A stretch of 45,051 nucleotides of DNA from an uncultured Bacteroidales bacterium (GTDB lineage: Bacteria > Bacteroidota > Bacteroidia > Bacteroidales > Lentimicrobiaceae), in NCBI GenBank assembly GCA_937894795.1, contig CALCQV010000110.1:1-45051 (forward strand), read 5' to 3'. The notes beneath the pieces were generated by a model that saw only the letters and a list, made by a program, of their open reading frames with translations, was not told the origin of the DNA and searched no databases. The position numbers and the translations under genes were made by a program. Position 1 is the stretch's first letter, and each line of letters opens with the position of its first letter. Positions 1 to 9,744 of the stretch are shown here, piece after piece.

Positions 1-2
1 AA

Positions 3-836
3 TGGCTTGCCGGTTTCGGCCGGTAAGACAATAAAATTGCCACGGTTGATATTGAGAAACTGAACAAGGGCCTCGACGATGATGAAAAATTACCTGATGT
101 AGCGACTCTGTATGATAAATATGTTGACTTCGGGTTTATCAAGCCTGATGAAGCTGATGGCGGAGGTTTCAATACTTTAAAGCTGGGAATTGTTTATGAC
201 AGCCGCGATAATGAACCGAATCCGGAACATGGTTTCTGGATTGAAGCAATGACTATGACCGCCCCTTCTTTTCTGGGGAATTCAGAATCTGCTTTTACCA
301 AACTGGCTCTTATATACAGGCATTATGTGCCTGTTGTTGCCAACAAGGTTACTTTCGCTTATAGATTAGGCTATCAGGGTACTATTGATGGTGAAACGCC
401 ATTCTATATGCAACCGTTCATGATAACCACCAATACAAAAGTTACCAAAAATGACGGACTGGGTGGGGCCAAATCTCTCAGAGGAATACTTCGCAACAGG
501 GTTGTTGGCGATGCTTTTACTTATGCCAATCTGGAGCTTCGTTATAAATTCCTTCAATTCACCAAATGGAATCAGAACTTCTACCTTGCTTTAAGTGGGT
601 TCGGCGACTTTGGTATGGTTACCAAACCTATAGAAATTGACAGATCATTACTTCCGGCATTAGAGAATTACTATGATTATTTTGACCTGGACGATGATAA
701 ATTGCATACTGCCTTCGGTGCAGGGCTCCATATTGCCATGAACCAGAATTTTATCCTGGCTGTTGATTACGGACTGGCTGCTGATGAACGTGATGGAAAA
801 AGTGGCATGTATATCAGTATAGGATTTCTTTTTTAA
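3..836 (+). CDS. BamA/TamA-like outer-membrane beta-barrel protein, 3' part (in-frame TAA near left edge)
   Basis: The gene enters from the left edge and ends with TAA at 834-836. Frame 3 is open from 27, well upstream of the first ATG at 249, so that ATG is internal. The protein has alternating strand-like segments with a 'KLGIVYDSRDNEPNPEHGFW' stretch typical of the 16-strand surface-antigen (Bac_surface_Ag) barrel. It ends in an aromatic residue after 'MYISIGFLF', which fits the outer-membrane beta-signal recognised by the BAM machine. I infer a BamA/TamA-family barrel in outer-membrane assembly or transport; its N-terminal domains are outside the window. Odd point: codon 24-26 is TAA, between 'WLAGFGR' and 'DNKIATVDIEKLNKG', both in the same frame. 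That is either a nonsense change, an assembly error, or an edge effect. The gene converges on the deiminase gene at 902. Confidence 0.65.
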
Positions 837-886
837 GATCTCCTTAATACAGATTCAAACACTTAGTCAATAAAATAAGATTGTTG

Positions 887-902
887 AACAGGCACACCTG
901 TT
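887..902. terminator. possible convergent terminator hairpin
   Basis: AACAGG (887-892) and CCTGTT (897-902) form a short stem with a CACA loop between two convergent genes. It overlaps the stop codon of the minus-strand gene. The stem is only six pairs and the T-run is weak, so this is tentative. Confidence 0.3.
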
Positions 903-3316
903 TATAATCCTTTTATCAGTTTAAAGCTTTCGCTGCTGTTGCTTGAAGCAACGCGTAGCAGATATAACCCTTTTGGTAAAAAGCCCGCCGGTATTTCAAT
1001 TTGCTGATGCCCTGCTGTTATCATCTTTTCAACGCTGTACACTCTTGTTCCATTGCTGTTTATAAGGTCTATTACCACCTTGGTTTCCCGAATCAGGTTG
1101 AAATCAACCAGTAGTTCGTTGGTGAATGGATTTGGATTAACCTCAACCTTATTGAGTGTTGCCAATTCATTGGTTGCCGAGGTGTTGATGGTAACAATAA
1201 ATGTTACAGGTATTTCAAATAATGGATGTTCCGGGTCATTCGTCCATAGCGTGATAAGGCCGGCATACGAACCCAGAGCCATATTCTGGGCGTTGGCTGT
1301 TACTTGTATCTCAGCCGATGAACCAGGTGCAATAGTTCCGTTTGCAGTATTAACGCTGAGCCAGTTGCCTGATTCATTTTCCTTAATGATCTTTATCGTT
1401 ACATTGGTAGCTTGGTGTCCGCCATCACCATAAGTATCCTGTATCCATACTTTCCAGCTTCCGGTCATTGATTCGCCGGTGAAAGCAGGACAAACAACAC
1501 GGTATACTCCATCCAATTGCTTATTGCCAATCATGAATAAAGTACCGGAAGGCGACTCAATCCATAATGAACCCTCGGTATAATAATCATCAGTATTCCA
1601 TGTATAGCTTATAACCACATTTTCAACCAGGCTTTCATCTGCAACGGCCAGAGTAGTCCAGCCACTTTCAGTCAATGTATTTGAATTATAGGCTGTGGGT
1701 GCCGGGCTATTACTTAGCGTGTAGGCGATTGTGTCGTTAACACTTGTCGAGATGGTAAATGAATAGTTTAAGCTTATAGGACCGGTACTGTTTATTGTTA
1801 AGATCTTAGTTTGTTCAGTATCCTTCATTGCAGTAAAATCTAGGCTTGTAGGATTTATAGCTGCCTGAGCATCCAATTTCTCATTCACATAAAACTTATA
1901 AGCATCAACAGGTCCAATGAATGGTTGGAACTCTCTCCTGCCTGATTCGTCGGCTGCGAATATGTAGTATTCTACTGTTGAACCAACCTCAGGAGCCGTC
2001 AGTGTGGCTGACCATGCACTACCCATAGTATTGGTCATATTAAGCGCAGTATAGGGTGTTACAGGATTGGGATTGACTCTGTAATAAAGTATTACTGAAT
2101 CGGCAATAACCGGCAGTCCGCTGAAGGTCTTTGCATAGGCGAAGAAACTGTATGATGGTTGTGCTTCAATATTTCCCTGGAGTGGAACATGCTTTAGATA
2201 AAGCATTCCCAGGTCAGCCATTTCATGTACCCTGCAATGCAAGGCATCAGTTGATTCCCATGGTGTGGAAGGCTTTCCAATGAAACCGAACACTTTATAC
2301 CCGGGCATGGCATCACGATAGGATTGTAAAGCCTGAGCATCATATTGAGAATTCATGATTGGAACAAAAACCTTGTCATTCATTATGAATGAATTGGTAT
2401 AGGGTTGATTTTGTGGTGTAAATACCCTGTAAACTTTATATGGGGTACCGTATGCGCTGATTTTGGTGGCAAAGTATGAGGCTGTGGCTTCAATTTCATC
2501 ATACTGAGGGTGACTGGTGGGAACGGACCGAATCAATACCTTATCAGGTCCCAGATATTTCCCCCAACAGTCAATATGGTCTATATACGTATTGTTGGGG
2601 TCCTGCAGTACGGAATAATCATCAATTCCCAAATAGCTCTGCATACGCTGATCAACTACCGCCGGTGAAATATCAGGATTTTCAGTGTAAGCAATGGTTG
2701 TGGAGGCGGCAAACCCGAATCCGTCAGTCATATAATTGCCACCTGTATGAACTACAGGCATTCCAAACCATGAAATGCCTAATTGTTCAGCAATAGAACG
2801 GGGTGCATCATCATCCTGAGGTCGAGGCCGGTTATAAGGAAAGTCGACTATACCAATCTGGTTAGCTCCGTAAGTAATATACATTGGCCCGAAATCACGT
2901 GTCCAATAACTGTCGGTAGGTATATGCATAAACTGACAGTTGTCCATATTTACCCTTGCCTGAATATATTGGTTACGCACAGAATTTTCAGCCGATTGCC
3001 CTGAAACAAGGGTAGTCAACATCCCGGAATTGGCCAGTTCACGTATTAACGACATAGGGATGCCAAACTCACCGGGATAGGCAATAACTGCACCTACTGC
3101 CCGGTCGAATTCAGCAATGCTCGTTATCTCACCTGTTGGTGGATCAGTCTGAATGAATTGCTTACCTATTTCATGCCGGCGTTGTAGCTCATCGGCTGTC
3201 ATCTGGTGTGTCAGTCGTTTTGCTGATTTATCACCGGTGCTTTCCTGGGAGAAAAGTGTTGCTTGAAATAAAAAGAAGATTGTTAATACGGCTATCCCTC
3301 GTAAAGCTAATTTCAT
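902..3316 (-). CDS. Secreted PPAD-like peptidylarginine deiminase with P domain and T9SS tail
   Basis: An 804-residue exported enzyme of the PAD_porph (Porphyromonas-type peptidylarginine deiminase/agmatine deiminase) family; such enzymes convert arginine side chains to citrulline and release ammonia. Residues 1-23 are a signal peptide. Catalytic domain about 65-430: W138-T-R-D141, the NRPRP motif with R163 and R165, D198, the HID motif with H247 and D249, N308 and C361. With an offset of about +11 these match the PPAD residues W127, D130, R152, R154, D187, H236, D238, N297 and C351 as I remember them. The R163/R165 pair would bind the carboxylate of a C-terminal arginine. An Ig-like linker follows, then a proprotein-convertase P-like domain (about 545-655), a BACON/ASPM-like domain (about 660-715) and a T9SS type A tail (about 724-804). 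It lies 63 bp downstream of the subtilisin gene, so co-transcription is likely. Substrate specificity is inference. Confidence 0.88.
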   Translation of the reverse strand: MKLALRGIAVLTIFFLFQATLFSQESTGDKSAKRLTHQMTADELQRRHEIGKQFIQTDPPTGEITSIAEFDRAVGAVIAYPGEFGIPMSLIRELANSGMLTTLVSGQSAENSVRNQYIQARVNMDNCQFMHIPTDSYWTRDFGPMYITYGANQIGIVDFPYNRPRPQDDDAPRSIAEQLGISWFGMPVVHTGGNYMTDGFGFAASTTIAYTENPDISPAVVDQRMQSYLGIDDYSVLQDPNNTYIDHIDCWGKYLGPDKVLIRSVPTSHPQYDEIEATASYFATKISAYGTPYKVYRVFTPQNQPYTNSFIMNDKVFVPIMNSQYDAQALQSYRDAMPGYKVFGFIGKPSTPWESTDALHCRVHEMADLGMLYLKHVPLQGNIEAQPSYSFFAYAKTFSGLPVIADSVILYYRVNPNPVTPYTALNMTNTMGSAWSATLTAPEVGSTVEYYIFAADESGRREFQPFIGPVDAYKFYVNEKLDAQAAINPTSLDFTAMKDTEQTKILTINSTGPISLNYSFTISTSVNDTIAYTLSNSPAPTAYNSNTLTESGWTTLAVADESLVENVVISYTWNTDDYYTEGSLWIESPSGTLFMIGNKQLDGVYRVVCPAFTGESMTGSWKVWIQDTYGDGGHQATNVTIKIIKENESGNWLSVNTANGTIAPGSSAEIQVTANAQNMALGSYAGLITLWTNDPEHPLFEIPVTFIVTINTSATNELATLNKVEVNPNPFTNELLVDFNLIRETKVVIDLINSNGTRVYSVEKMITAGHQQIEIPAGFLPKGLYLLRVASSNSSESFKLIKGL

Positions 3317-3379
3317 AGAGTGTAAAAGTTTAAATTCTTCATTTATTTCTGAATCCTATTATTAAATGCTGTTATAAGG

Positions 3380-5353
3380 CTACTTCTTGATTGCTTTAAG
3401 TGTTACTGACCCTGTTTTATCGGTGACAACAATAAAGTACATTCCGCCACTTACCAACTGATTGGAACTTGTCATTCCGTCCCATATTATAGTATGATTA
3501 CCGGCTTGCAGCATTCCATCGTGTAATGTAGCCAGTGTAGTTCCCTGAAGACTTATCACCCTCACTTTTACTTCAGAGTTACGTAAGAGGTTCATATTAA
3601 GCATAAGCCTTTCATCAAAAGGATTGGGGCTAAGTGTAACAGAAGTATTTGTGCTATAGGAGCGGGTAGCTATGTTTCTGTCAACTTTAAGGTTTACCGG
3701 AATAACCACGCTATTTATAAAATAGTCTTTTACAATGATAGAAGTGGAATAATTGCCTTCGGCCAAACCTGTGGCATCTATAATAACTCTAACATATTGA
3801 GGGGTTCCGGGTGAGAACACTCCATTTGTCTGATCAACAGTAAGCCAATCAACTCCTGGTGCAATTTCCAGGGCAAAGGGATCAGGCTCCGTTGCAGAGG
3901 AGAACAGTTGTAAGCTGATAGTATCGGCAAAGTCAGGTTTTAATCCTATATTCAATACCGAAGGATTTGCCGAAAGCATTGGCGGATTTGCTGCCATTAA
4001 CACGGCATCGCGTAAATTAAGGCGTCCACCGCTAACAGTCATTCCTACCAGCGAAGGAATGGTATCAACAGTAGCTAATATATACCTTTTGAATCTGCTG
4101 ACTGCCAGCGTTGGCGATTCTTTATACTCCAACATTCTCAATGAATCAGTAGCGGCATATAACAGAGCTACAGAACCAGAAACCATGGGAGATGACATTG
4201 ATGTACCTGTTTTATAGCCATATGTATTACCCTGCCTGGTAGAATAGATGCTTGTTCCGGGTGCCCCAAGGTCAATGCTGTTCAGGCCCCAGGCGGCTTG
4301 GGTGTTCCGCACGTCCATATTGGTGGTATTAGTTACCGCTATAATAGATTCATTGGTCATGGCAGTGGGTATATCACCCTGAATATCAACATCCCAACCC
4401 CTGTTTGCCGTAGATGCAACGTTAATAATTCCAACCATTCCCATTGAATCATACATGGCACCCCAAAGCGGGAAATTAGCAGGGTCACCTCCGTCAACAC
4501 CAAAGGAAGAATTTGAAGCAACTATAAAAGCTCCTCTGGCCCCATTTGATTCGTTATAGACCTTGCGCATGGTATATACATAGTCGTAAGCTGAAGCAAC
4601 CAATACATCAGTGGTACCGGAACCCGCAACAGGCAACACTTTTGCATTGAACGAAACACCTGATACACCTACACCATTATTGGTTTTGGCTCCCGCAATT
4701 CCAATAACGTGAGTACCGTGATCGTGTGTTACCATATTCCCTGAAGATGAGTATGCATTCCAACCATTGAAATCATCAATGTAGCCGTTGTTATCATCAT
4801 CTATTGAGTTCAGCGGTATTTCATTCCAGTTTTTATTGAGGTTAAGATCGGGGTGACTGAGTTCCACACCCCCGTCAACTACTGCAATTACGATGGTGTC
4901 GCCCAAAGCGGTAACGCCACTGGTTGTAATATCCCATGCTTCTGTGGCGTGTATGTCAGCACCAGGTGTTCCACCTGATTGACCGGTGTTGAGAAGTGCC
5001 CATAAGAGGTTGAACGATGGATCATTGGGCAGAAGCTGTCGCTCTGATACCTTGTGATTGAATTGGGCAAGCTTAACCGAAGGGTGTTGCCTTATCAATT
5101 CAAGTGCTTTTTCAGCAGGCTGATCAGCTTCATTAAACCTAAACAACCAAATATTGAATGATTTGGTGACTTTACGATCAATGATGATGCCTCTTGATTC
5201 AAGATCTGCCCGGAGCAATGCGTTCTGCATGGGGTCAATATCCTTCTTCATCATCACCAGTAATTCACCCGGTTCCCTGTTGCTGTCTATATTTTGTGCC
5301 TGTGTGGTCGTAATTGCTATCAGCAAGAATAGAATCAGTGTAGATATTTTCAT
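3380..5353 (-). CDS. Secreted subtilisin-like S8 serine peptidase with T9SS tail
   Basis: A 657-residue exported endopeptidase. A signal peptide (1-19) is followed by an inhibitor_I9-like propeptide (about 25-105). The S8 domain (about 110-455) carries the full triad: D160 in 'VVDGGVELSHPDL', H212 in 'HGTHV', and S385 in 'GTSMSSPM'. An acidic 'SIDDDNNGYIDD' stretch next to the Asp motif looks like a calcium-binding loop, common in Bacteroidota subtilisins. A BACON/ASPM-like beta domain (about 465-560) and a T9SS type A tail with 'SPNPFDERL' (about 575-657) complete it. It probably acts on the cell surface or outside the cell. It is first in a two-gene unit with the PPAD-like gene 63 bp downstream. 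Family assignment is firm; substrates are unknown. Confidence 0.93.
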   Translation of the reverse strand: MKISTLILFLLIAITTTQAQNIDSNREPGELLVMMKKDIDPMQNALLRADLESRGIIIDRKVTKSFNIWLFRFNEADQPAEKALELIRQHPSVKLAQFNHKVSERQLLPNDPSFNLLWALLNTGQSGGTPGADIHATEAWDITTSGVTALGDTIVIAVVDGGVELSHPDLNLNKNWNEIPLNSIDDDNNGYIDDFNGWNAYSSSGNMVTHDHGTHVIGIAGAKTNNGVGVSGVSFNAKVLPVAGSGTTDVLVASAYDYVYTMRKVYNESNGARGAFIVASNSSFGVDGGDPANFPLWGAMYDSMGMVGIINVASTANRGWDVDIQGDIPTAMTNESIIAVTNTTNMDVRNTQAAWGLNSIDLGAPGTSIYSTRQGNTYGYKTGTSMSSPMVSGSVALLYAATDSLRMLEYKESPTLAVSRFKRYILATVDTIPSLVGMTVSGGRLNLRDAVLMAANPPMLSANPSVLNIGLKPDFADTISLQLFSSATEPDPFALEIAPGVDWLTVDQTNGVFSPGTPQYVRVIIDATGLAEGNYSTSIIVKDYFINSVVIPVNLKVDRNIATRSYSTNTSVTLSPNPFDERLMLNMNLLRNSEVKVRVISLQGTTLATLHDGMLQAGNHTIIWDGMTSSNQLVSGGMYFIVVTDKTGSVTLKAIKK

Positions 5354-5426
5354 CTTTCTGTTACTTGTTATCTTGTTTTTATGGCGTGAAAATAGTAATA
5401 ATCAACATATAAACAGTTATAAACGT

Positions 5427-5464
5427 AAAAAAGCCTGCGAACATTATTACTAATGACACAGGCT
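5427..5464 (-). terminator. Rho-independent terminator downstream of the C25 protease gene
   Basis: On the minus strand, AGCCTG and CAGGCT (5459-5464 and 5432-5437 on the plus strand) form a stem followed by a run of six T. It lies about 140 bp after the stop of the 5601-9041 gene and before the subtilisin gene, so it probably separates the two transcripts. Confidence 0.55.
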
Positions 5465-5600
5465 AGGGTAAGCGGGGGGATTGTATTCTACTTACACCAT
5501 CTTTAACACCATTAAACTAACTATTTGAATGGGTTTGAATATTCTCATTTTATTCTCTATTCATTTACATTTTATGATAAATGTAACTGCCATGACCTTG

Positions 5601-8600
5601 TTAAATCTTTATAAATTTTCCTGAAGCAATGTTATTATTGTTTTCTGATCTTATAATATAGAGTCCGGGATTAAGATGATTGATCTTTAAATCCATCAGG
5701 TTATTCTGGTCAAAATGATGTTGTTCAATCAAAACACCCTCGGCACTGTATATGCTAATGAGTGCAGCACCTGATGATGTGGGATTAAACATGCTGATCA
5801 TATCAGAAGCCGGATTAGGGTAAATTGTGATATCATTCGATACTTGCCCTACTGATCCTATCAGGTTAATATTAAACTGCGCTGTTGTTGCACATCCCAA
5901 CTCGTTTTCTGCCACCACTGTAATGGTATTTAAGCCAGTATGAAGTTTTGATAAATCTATTTCCAGACTGGAACGGGTGGTGTCGTTTCCGTAAAGAAGG
6001 TATTGTATTGTTGCATCATCAGCGCCGGCAACAGTTATTGTTTCATTCAGGAATAAGGTAGTGTCTTTAATTTGAGGGAAGATGGGAAGTTTCGACAGTT
6101 GTAACTGATAATCATAAACTTCAACCGGACAAGTACTGTTTGGTGTTACCCTGAGATTGAGCATGATGCTCTCTGATTCAAGATCCACGTCAGATGCGAA
6201 ATAGATGGCATCTAAACGTGAGGCATCATCAAAATAACCGGTACCTGTAGTAACCCATTCCAATGAAGCATAATTATCAACCATTGCTTCCATTTGGATG
6301 ATGTTTGAAGGACATGATTGTTGCAAAGTGTTTCCAACAGTTACCGGAACATTTACCGGTAAATAGATATTATCAAGCCAGGCTGCCGATTCGTTATTGG
6401 AAGTATTTGCAGGTAGTGAAAAGCGCCACTCAAACGTATGGTTGCCTGCTTCAACGGCATAAGTTATATTTGTCCAGTCAACTGTATAATCCCATTCAGC
6501 TATCAGGAAATTATCCATATAAAAGCCAAGGCTTGCTGCAGGGTCAAGTGCATTCAGTTTAACCTGGAATGAGATATAATCACAGCTTAAGGTTTCACAT
6601 TCATAGTACAGGGAACTGTTTTCACGTGATTCTGTACTGCCTGAATGCAAAGAGTAATTCCCCTCATAGGCCTCTGAATTATCAACATACCATTCATGAG
6701 TATTTGACCAGTTGTTTCTTGGGAAGTCGTTCTGTTCAAAATCTTCATCAGGCGCATCAATAGTAGAATAATTGAATATTGCACTTTCCAAACTTCCACC
6801 GCTGTTGGTTGATATTACTTTCCACTCATAGGCTGTATTGTAATCCAATTTAGATACAGATATCGAATCCATTGAGGTAATACAGTATGTTTCCCATAAA
6901 TTGGAACCGGTTTCCCTGATACAGAAAGTATATACATCAGGCATGCATCCAGCGCTCAATTCCCAGCCAAACTCAGGATTTGTTGATCCCTTATAAGTAT
7001 TGTTACCCGGCGTTGGATTAATGGCAACAGCAGGTAGATTGGTGATTTCAATATCTTCAATAAATGGAATACGGTTTTTCCCGGTTATTGTAAGGGTCAG
7101 ATTTGTGAGGCCTGCTAATTGAGGAAGTTCAAGTGTGGCCATTTCTCCGGCAGACTTTGCTGTACTTATGATAGTTCCATTGAATGAAAGGCATGCGAAA
7201 GCAGTGGAGTCAATTTGTGAAACAGTAAACAAGTGGGTGTCTGTGCCTATAAGTTTAGCAAAAACGGGATCAAATTCTCTAGCGGTTGCGGTTCTGAACT
7301 CCACCGAAGGATCACCAAAGAGGATCCAGTTATCTGTGACAACGTAAGCGCCTTGTCCGTATTTGTCGTTCATTTTCATGCATCCACTCATTGAGATTCC
7401 TCCAAAAGTGGCAGATGTGTTCATTGATTTCTTACCACTAATTATAAGAGCTATCTCATCCTGGGCTTCCATAGGTGGATACCAGGTTTGGTTTGCCGAT
7501 GACATAAGGGTAGCCACTGCACCGGCAGGTTTGCCATTGCTTTCTACCCTTAAAAACTCTTCTGCCATACAGGTTGTTCCTGTAAAACCACCATTATCAC
7601 AGCCTGCCGACCAAATGAAAGGATGAATCTCAGTATTTGTTAGCTTACGTATATCAGATGTTGAGAAGCCTGAGGTTATCCAACTGTTAACACTGCCATG
7701 ACCAATATACATAATGGCATCCTGACCAGCGTCTATGGCTTTAGAAACCATAGACACTGTAGGATTGCCGGTTTGGTCGTTGCCCCCCCTTGAACCATCA
7801 TAGAGTTCGCTGATTACAGGGAATGCTGTTTCACCAACTTGATTTCCGATATTGCGGATGTGTTCAAAGTCAAGCTCACCGTCATCACCTGGCCCCAGGC
7901 CGCTGCCTATTCCAAGGAAGTTATTGTAGTTTGCATGAAAAGAAGGTTCTTTCTCATAGCCAATGGTGCGTTCAACCATGGTTTTACACTGGGCTGCCGT
8001 TTCACAGGAGAACCTGCCGACCAGTACTTCAGGATAATGATCATCACCTGAAATGTAACCATACATATTATCGCTCGCACCTTTTGCTGCTTCATTTGAT
8101 GGGATAAAACCATCATCACCAACCAGTAAAAGATAGGTTAGTCCTTTTGAATAATAATAGTTGCTAATATAAGCCTTGATTGCGGCTGCATCATAACTGC
8201 TCGTAATGGTGGTTACATCAACCATTTCACAAGCTATACCTTTTTGGTTTTTCCATTCCACAAATGGAACCATTGATTCAATGAACGATGGATGCGAAAT
8301 TACCAGCATATTGCCCTGTTCTTCCAACGCCATGTAGCGGTTTGATTGATGATTGCCTCCATTGGAATAATGCGTTTGGGCTATGCCATTTAAAGGCGTG
8401 TTTCCATTGGCGCTTATTTTAAGCAGTTCATTTATTCCCGGCTCATTTGTACTTTGGAGCGTAATGCTGATATGATTATAAACTCTTAAAACATGGGTGA
8501 CAGGATTGTACTGAACAGGATAAAAATGTAATGATTGCCCGCGGCTGTCGGCCCAGATGTAAGGATCATCAGTACTTACTATCTGACCAGGATAAAAAGC

Positions 8601-9041
8601 ATCACGATTATAAATGGCGGTATCGTAATAGATATCATATGCAATCTGTGTGAACAGACCCGGATCGCCGGTTGAAGGAGCAATGTTGAAAAATGGGAAA
8701 TCAGTATATTCAGAGCTGTTTATAACAGGGATTGTTGTGCCAGTGAATGGTATTGCAACACTAATGGCGATATGCTGAATATCAGGTAATCCTTTATCCA
8801 TCAATCCGATGCCATCTGATAATATGATGCGTTCATATTCATTTCCGTTGAATGAGAATGACTTGGATGAGAAACCCTGTAACTCCAGGTCAATGGTAAT
8901 GCCATCAATTGATTCACTTACTATAAATTGTGGCGGAGTGGAGATGTTGCCATCACCTTTCAATGGATAGAACTGAAAATCCTGTGCAATACCAAAGGTA
9001 GTCAGTGATAGTATCCAGAATGTGAGTAACAGTTGCTTCAT
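5601..9041 (-). CDS. Gingipain-like C25 cysteine protease with MAM-like and Ig-like modules and T9SS tail
   Basis: A 1146-residue exported protease of peptidase family C25. Signal peptide 1-19, then a propeptide-like region to about 235. The caspase-like fold (about 240-590) carries the His/Cys dyad: H448 in 'MYIGHGSVNSW' and C481 in 'FIWSAGCDNGGF'. A C25 Ig-like/FN3 region follows (about 600-765), then a MAM-like jelly roll (about 770-900), one copy of an Ig-like repeat with 'TGTGYFDDAS' (about 905-960), an HYR/PKD-like region and a T9SS type A tail with 'YPNPASDM' (about 1070-1146). Gingipains cleave after Arg or Lys, but I cannot infer the P1 preference here. The gene is monocistronic, with a terminator 137 bp downstream and a long gene-free region upstream. 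Confidence 0.92.
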   Translation of the reverse strand: MKQLLLTFWILSLTTFGIAQDFQFYPLKGDGNISTPPQFIVSESIDGITIDLELQGFSSKSFSFNGNEYERIILSDGIGLMDKGLPDIQHIAISVAIPFTGTTIPVINSSEYTDFPFFNIAPSTGDPGLFTQIAYDIYYDTAIYNRDAFYPGQIVSTDDPYIWADSRGQSLHFYPVQYNPVTHVLRVYNHISITLQSTNEPGINELLKISANGNTPLNGIAQTHYSNGGNHQSNRYMALEEQGNMLVISHPSFIESMVPFVEWKNQKGIACEMVDVTTITSSYDAAAIKAYISNYYYSKGLTYLLLVGDDGFIPSNEAAKGASDNMYGYISGDDHYPEVLVGRFSCETAAQCKTMVERTIGYEKEPSFHANYNNFLGIGSGLGPGDDGELDFEHIRNIGNQVGETAFPVISELYDGSRGGNDQTGNPTVSMVSKAIDAGQDAIMYIGHGSVNSWITSGFSTSDIRKLTNTEIHPFIWSAGCDNGGFTGTTCMAEEFLRVESNGKPAGAVATLMSSANQTWYPPMEAQDEIALIISGKKSMNTSATFGGISMSGCMKMNDKYGQGAYVVTDNWILFGDPSVEFRTATAREFDPVFAKLIGTDTHLFTVSQIDSTAFACLSFNGTIISTAKSAGEMATLELPQLAGLTNLTLTITGKNRIPFIEDIEITNLPAVAINPTPGNNTYKGSTNPEFGWELSAGCMPDVYTFCIRETGSNLWETYCITSMDSISVSKLDYNTAYEWKVISTNSGGSLESAIFNYSTIDAPDEDFEQNDFPRNNWSNTHEWYVDNSEAYEGNYSLHSGSTESRENSSLYYECETLSCDYISFQVKLNALDPAASLGFYMDNFLIAEWDYTVDWTNITYAVEAGNHTFEWRFSLPANTSNNESAAWLDNIYLPVNVPVTVGNTLQQSCPSNIIQMEAMVDNYASLEWVTTGTGYFDDASRLDAIYFASDVDLESESIMLNLRVTPNSTCPVEVYDYQLQLSKLPIFPQIKDTTLFLNETITVAGADDATIQYLLYGNDTTRSSLEIDLSKLHTGLNTITVVAENELGCATTAQFNINLIGSVGQVSNDITIYPNPASDMISMFNPTSSGAALISIYSAEGVLIEQHHFDQNNLMDLKINHLNPGLYIIRSENNNNIASGKFIKI

Positions 9042-9370
9042 ATATGCAGAGGCCGGTTATATTAGTTGAGATTGGGCATAGGCAACCTGTGTGCCTTTTT
9101 TCTGGCATGTATGGCAGTATTTAAAATATAATCGTGTAAATGGCTATATAACAGATTGTTAAAAAAGTGAATAAAAGGTTGATCATTGGTAGATCCCTAA
9201 ATTCAATCACTAAAAGCACACAGAAAAGCGCACAGGTGTGCGGGCAAAACTGACTTTTGTGAAGTATACAGAGTATAGAGATTGGAAAGCCGGAATTAAA
9301 GCTTAATCAAGGTTTATTGGGCTCAGCCAATAATGGAACCTAAGGTGTTTATTAAGGCTTTATTTAGTAC

Positions 9371-9468
9371 AACTCCAGTACAACTCCAGTATAGGTCCAG
9401 TATAACTCGGGTAAAAGCCTTGAATAACTGGAGTTGTACTGGAGTTGTACTGGAGTTGAATACGACTT
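9371..9468. repeat. 98-bp element: four 11-bp units, 10-bp centre, four inverted 11-bp units (copy 1)
   Basis: Left units: AACTCCAGTAC (9371-9381), AACTCCAGTAT (9382-9392), AGGTCCAGTAT (9393-9403), AACTCGGGTAA (9404-9414). The centre is 9415-9424. Right units are inverted: TAACTGGAGTT (9425-9435), GTACTGGAGTT (9436-9446 and 9447-9457) and the divergent GAATACGACTT (9458-9468). The strongest pairing is 9371-9392 with 9436-9457, 21 of 22 Watson-Crick plus one G-T. The 11-bp period is not a multiple of three, so this is not coding. A second copy with the same architecture is at 41994-42091. I do not recognise the family. It could be a transcribed hairpin, a phased protein-binding array, or a non-autonomous repetitive element. 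Confidence 0.9.
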
Positions 9469-9714
9469 GAAGTAAATCAATCCTTATTGATGCTTAGCCT
9501 TGAAAGGCAGATTAATGAAGGTGTGTAACTGAAACTTAGGTTTTACGTCATACTGAACAGGGGTATTAGAACTAAAAATGAGATGATTTTTTAATTTCTG
9601 ATAAGAAATACTGGAAGGCGTTATGAATGGAATTGATAGCACCAAGATATTTATTAAGCAGCCATGATTCCAATATACAAATGCATCAATTTGAAAAATA
9701 TAGGAGTGCAATTT

Positions 9715-9744
9715 TTTGTAAATCGTTGAAAAGACTTAATTTTG
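9715..9744 (+). promoter_or_regulatory. Bacteroidota-type promoter for the lipoprotein-M28 unit
   Basis: TTTG at 9715-9718 and TAATTTTG at 9737-9744 are separated by 18 bp, close to the phylum's -33/-7 consensus TTTG-N19-TAnnTTTG. It would start transcription near 9751, about 70 bases before the ATG at 9824. Confidence 0.6.

Noticed and set aside
9371..9468. CRISPR-like array
   Set aside because: The 11-bp units abut one another without spacers and change orientation at the centre; there are no cas genes.
9484..9711. 75-codon minus-strand open frame
   Set aside because: No recognisable domain, no signal, AT-rich composition, and a well-formed plus-strand promoter overlaps its upstream end.
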